A DNA stretch of 32,854 nt from an uncultured Mycoplasmatota bacterium (GTDB taxonomy: Bacteria > Bacillota_I > Bacilli_A > RF39 > UBA660). Under the pieces are notes generated by a model. That model was not told where the DNA came from, did not search any database, and saw nothing but the letters and a program-made list of their open reading frames with translations. The position numbers and the translations under genes were made by a program. Numbering within the stretch: the stretch's first letter is position 1; each line of letters opens with the position of its first letter. Below, one piece after another: positions 30,712 to 32,854 of this stretch. The stretch spans positions 1 through 32,854 of the forward strand of contig CAMLTY010000012.1 in the NCBI GenBank assembly GCA_946486465.1, in the 5' to 3' direction.

Positions 30712-31418
30712 TCATACTTCTTCATAAACTTTTTATATAGTTCATCACATTTATTAACATCCATCTCAGGTGTATCTTTTAATGGATTAGGAATATTAAA
30801 TTTTTGATACTTTTCAAAACCTAAGTGATGGAATGGTAGAAATTCTATTTTTTCAATATTTTTTATTTTCTTTAAATATTCTACTAGACCATCTAAATAT
30901 TCATCATTATCCATAATACCTGGAACAATTACTTGTCTAATCCAAACTGGTTTACCACTTTTATTTAACTCTTCGATAAACTTCTCTGACTCTTCTATAT
31001 CTCTTCCTGTTAAGTCTTTATAACCTTCTTTAGTAACGTGTTTAATATCTAAAATAACAAGATCTATTAACTCTAATATTTCTTTATATTTACCAATACC
31101 AACACCGGCAGTATCTAAGGCAATATGGATACCTTCTTTTTTTAGTTTCTCACAGATATCTAATAAGAAATTAATTTGTAAAAGAGGTTCTCCTCCAGAG
31201 AAAGTTACACCACCATTATTTCTTTTAAAGTATGGTTTGTTACGAAGAATTTTTTTAACTAGTTCATCTGTATCATAGTTTACTTCATTCATAGCCCATG
31301 TTTCTGGGTTATGACAGTATTTACATCTTAGAGTACAACCATCTAAAAATACTACGGTTCTAATTCCTGGTCCATCTACAAGACCAAATGTTTCAAGTGA
31401 ATCTACGCTTGCTTTCAT
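30696..31418 (-). CDS. pflA: Pyruvate formate-lyase activating enzyme (radical SAM)
   Basis: The 240-residue protein carries the radical SAM cluster motif CTLRCKYC (Cys 28, 32, 35), GGVTFSGGEPLL for SAM binding, and the family C-terminal LPFHHLGFEKY. It uses SAM and a [4Fe-4S] cluster to place the glycyl radical on PflB. Its ATG directly follows the pflB stop (TAAATG), so the two are co-translated. Its last eight codons (KKYEKSKK) and terminator recur in altered form after the DUF4143 ATPase gene. Confidence 0.96.
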   Translation of the reverse strand: MKASVDSLETFGLVDGPGIRTVVFLDGCTLRCKYCHNPETWAMNEVNYDTDELVKKILRNKPYFKRNNGGVTFSGGEPLLQINFLLDICEKLKKEGIHIALDTAGVGIGKYKEILELIDLVILDIKHVTKEGYKDLTGRDIEESEKFIEELNKSGKPVWIRQVIVPGIMDNDEYLDGLVEYLKKIKNIEKIEFLPFHHLGFEKYQKFNIPNPLKDTPEMDVNKCDELYKKFMKKYEKSKK

Positions 31419-32854
31419 TTACATCTTCTCGTGGAAAGTTCTTGAAATAACTTCTTCTTGTTGTTTTCTAGTTAGACGATTAAATCTAACAGCATAACCT
31501 GATACTCTGATAGTTAATAATGGATATTTATCTGGATTATTCATAGCATCTATTAACATTTCTCTTTGTAAAACATTAACGTTTAAGTGATGTGCTCCTT
31601 GTACGAAGTAACCATCTAAAAGACTTACTAAGTTATCAATTTGTTCATCTTTATTATGTCCTAAAGATGATGGAACAATTGAGAATGTATTAGAGATACC
31701 ATCACGACAACAGTCAGCATAGTTAAGTTTTGCAACTGAGTTAAGTGATGCAATGGCACCACTTGAATCTCTTCCATGCATTGGGTTTGCTCCTGGAGCG
31801 AAAGCAACTCCCGCTTTACGTCCATCTGGAGTTGAACCTGTCTTACTACCATAAACTACGTTTGATGTGATTGTTAATACTGATAATGTTGGTGTAGCGT
31901 TACGATAACATTTATGTTTAGATAATTCTTTATACATCTTATCAAGTATTTCTTTAGCGATATTATCTACTCTATCATCATCATTACCATATTTAGGATA
32001 GTCTCCTTCTACTTCAAAGTCTATGGCGATACCTTCTTCATTTCTAATTGGTTTTACTTTAGCATACTTAATAGCAGAAAGTGAGTCTGTTGCAACTGAT
32101 AGTCCTGCAACACCATAAGCCATAAGACGATTTACATTAGTATCATGTAAAGCCATTTGTCCTGCTTCATAAGCATATTTATCATGCATATAGTGAATAA
32201 CATTCATTGCATTAGAATAAACTTCAGCAACTTTTTCTATCATCTTGAAATATGCATCTTTTACTTTGTCATAATCAAGCACTTCATCAGTCATCTTAGG
32301 GAATCCTTCAACAACTAGGTCACCTTTAACTTCATCAACACCACCGTTAATAGCATATAGAAGTGCTTTAGCAAGATTACAACGTGCTCCAAAGAATTGC
32401 ATATCTTTACCTTCACGCATTGCAGATACACAACAAGCGATAGCATAGTCATCTCCATATACTGGACGCATTACATCATCGTTTTCATATTGGATAGCAT
32501 CTGTTTCAATACTCATCTTAGCACAGTATTTCTTGAAATTTTCTGGTAAGTCCTGTGCCCACAATACAGTCATATTTGGTTCTGGTGCAGTATCTAAGTT
32601 AGTTAGTGTATGTAGAATACGATAACTTGTCTTAGTTACCATACTCTTTCCTTCAGTAGTAACACCACCGATAGATGCAGTTACCCAAGTTGGATCACCT
32701 GAAAATAATTCATCATAATCAGGTGTTCTTAAGTGTCTAACTAGTCTTAATTTAATAACAAACTGATCAATAATCTCTTGAATTTCTTTTTCAGTAATAG
32801 TTCCATCATTTAAATCTCTTTCAAAGTAAATATCAAAGAAAGCATCTACTCTAC
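31419..32854 (-). CDS. pflB: Pyruvate formate-lyase, C-terminal part (cut by window edge)
   Basis: About 478 residues are visible. The reading frame stays open past an internal ATG at 32642 to the window edge: upstream residues such as [18 protein letters not shown] and [10 protein letters not shown] are normal PflB sequence, so 32642 is not the start. The adjacent catalytic cysteines lie in [10 protein letters not shown], and the glycyl radical site is RVSGYAV near the C-terminus. The enzyme turns pyruvate and CoA into acetyl-CoA and formate during anaerobic growth. Its activase pflA follows immediately. Fermentative, oxygen-sensitive metabolism is implied. Confidence 0.97.
   Translation of the reverse strand, partial: RVDAFFDIYFERDLNDGTITEKEIQEIIDQFVIKLRLVRHLRTPDYDELFSGDPTWVTASIGGVTTEGKSMVTKTSYRILHTLTNLDTAPEPNMTVLWAQDLPENFKKYCAKMSIETDAIQYENDDVMRPVYGDDYAIACCVSAMREGKDMQFFGARCNLAKALLYAINGGVDEVKGDLVVEGFPKMTDEVLDYDKVKDAYFKMIEKVAEVYSNAMNVIHYMHDKYAYEAGQMALHDTNVNRLMAYGVAGLSVATDSLSAIKYAKVKPIRNEEGIAIDFEVEGDYPKYGNDDDRVDNIAKEILDKMYKELSKHKCYRNATPTLSVLTITSNVVYGSKTGSTPDGRKAGVAFAPGANPMHGRDSSGAIASLNSVAKLNYADCCRDGISNTFSIVPSSLGHNKDEQIDNLVSLLDGYFVQGAHHLNVNVLQREMLIDAMNNPDKYPLLTIRVSGYAVRFNRLTRKQQEEVISRTFHEKM

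Noticed and set aside
31661-31852. Minus-strand ORF of 63 residues inside pflB
   Set aside because: It lies wholly inside pflB in another frame, with Gln/Val-rich nonsense composition.
32640-32642. ATG at 32642 as the pflB start
   Set aside because: The frame stays open upstream with clear PflB sequence to the window edge, so this Met is internal.

Overview
The window is very AT-rich. Shine-Dalgarno sites are strong (AAGGAG and GGAGG types), terminators are short hairpins with T tracts, tRNA genes encode their CCA ends, and TGA acts as a stop: the gene ending at 19478 stops at TGA directly before its terminator. With the gene content (YitT, LysM-GH18, pyruvate formate-lyase, YtrA-type GntR operon, OpuC-type transporter) this points to an anaerobic or facultative low-GC Bacilli relative, such as an Erysipelotrichia/RF39-like gut lineage. 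The taxonomy is an inference.

Layout. 1-4.7 kb: 5' end of a P-type ATPase gene, a membrane protein, a frameshifted metallo-beta-lactamase-fold gene, tRNA-Lys, an HTH-phosphoesterase, DUF4186, a deoxyinosine glycosylase and an HMA protein. 4.76-5.03 kb: a self-complementary transcript encoding a 30-residue hydrophobic peptide. 5.1-9.1 kb: a quaternary-amine ABC transporter with a fused permease/binding protein, next to an MBL hydrolase. 9.2-16.5 kb: housekeeping genes (galE, Sir2, LysM-GH18, YitT, GNAT, 2H phosphoesterase) with tRNA-Arg and tRNA-Pro.

16.5-24.1 kb is the accessory region. It holds a TnpB gene without TnpA but with a likely omega-RNA region, a Schlafen/AlbA-type regulator behind a helically phased repeat array, and tRNA-Gly. 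It also holds an IS91-like unit (tyrosine recombinase plus HUH transposase) interrupted by a complete IS1595-type insertion sequence with terminal inverted repeats and a perfect 8-bp target duplication. That insertion falls exactly on the recombinase start codon and separates the gene from its ribosome binding site.

24.2-32.9 kb: a transglutaminase-like protein, tRNA-Cys, a GntR-ABC operon with an operator at its transcription start, a UDG-family protein, a HAD phosphatase, DUF6508, and an AAA_14/DUF4143 ATPase cassette behind 33-bp tandem repeats. The cassette lies between two copies of the pflA 3' end. pflA and the 3' part of pflB close the window.

The strongest candidates for something undescribed are: the 4.76-5.03 kb unit, whose predicted mRNA start can pair with its 3' end and whose Shine-Dalgarno can be sequestered (type I toxin-like); the quasipalindrome frameshift at 1891-1932; the insertion at the recombinase start codon; the interleaved stems in the IS1595 transposase leader; and the ATPase cassette in the pflA tail.
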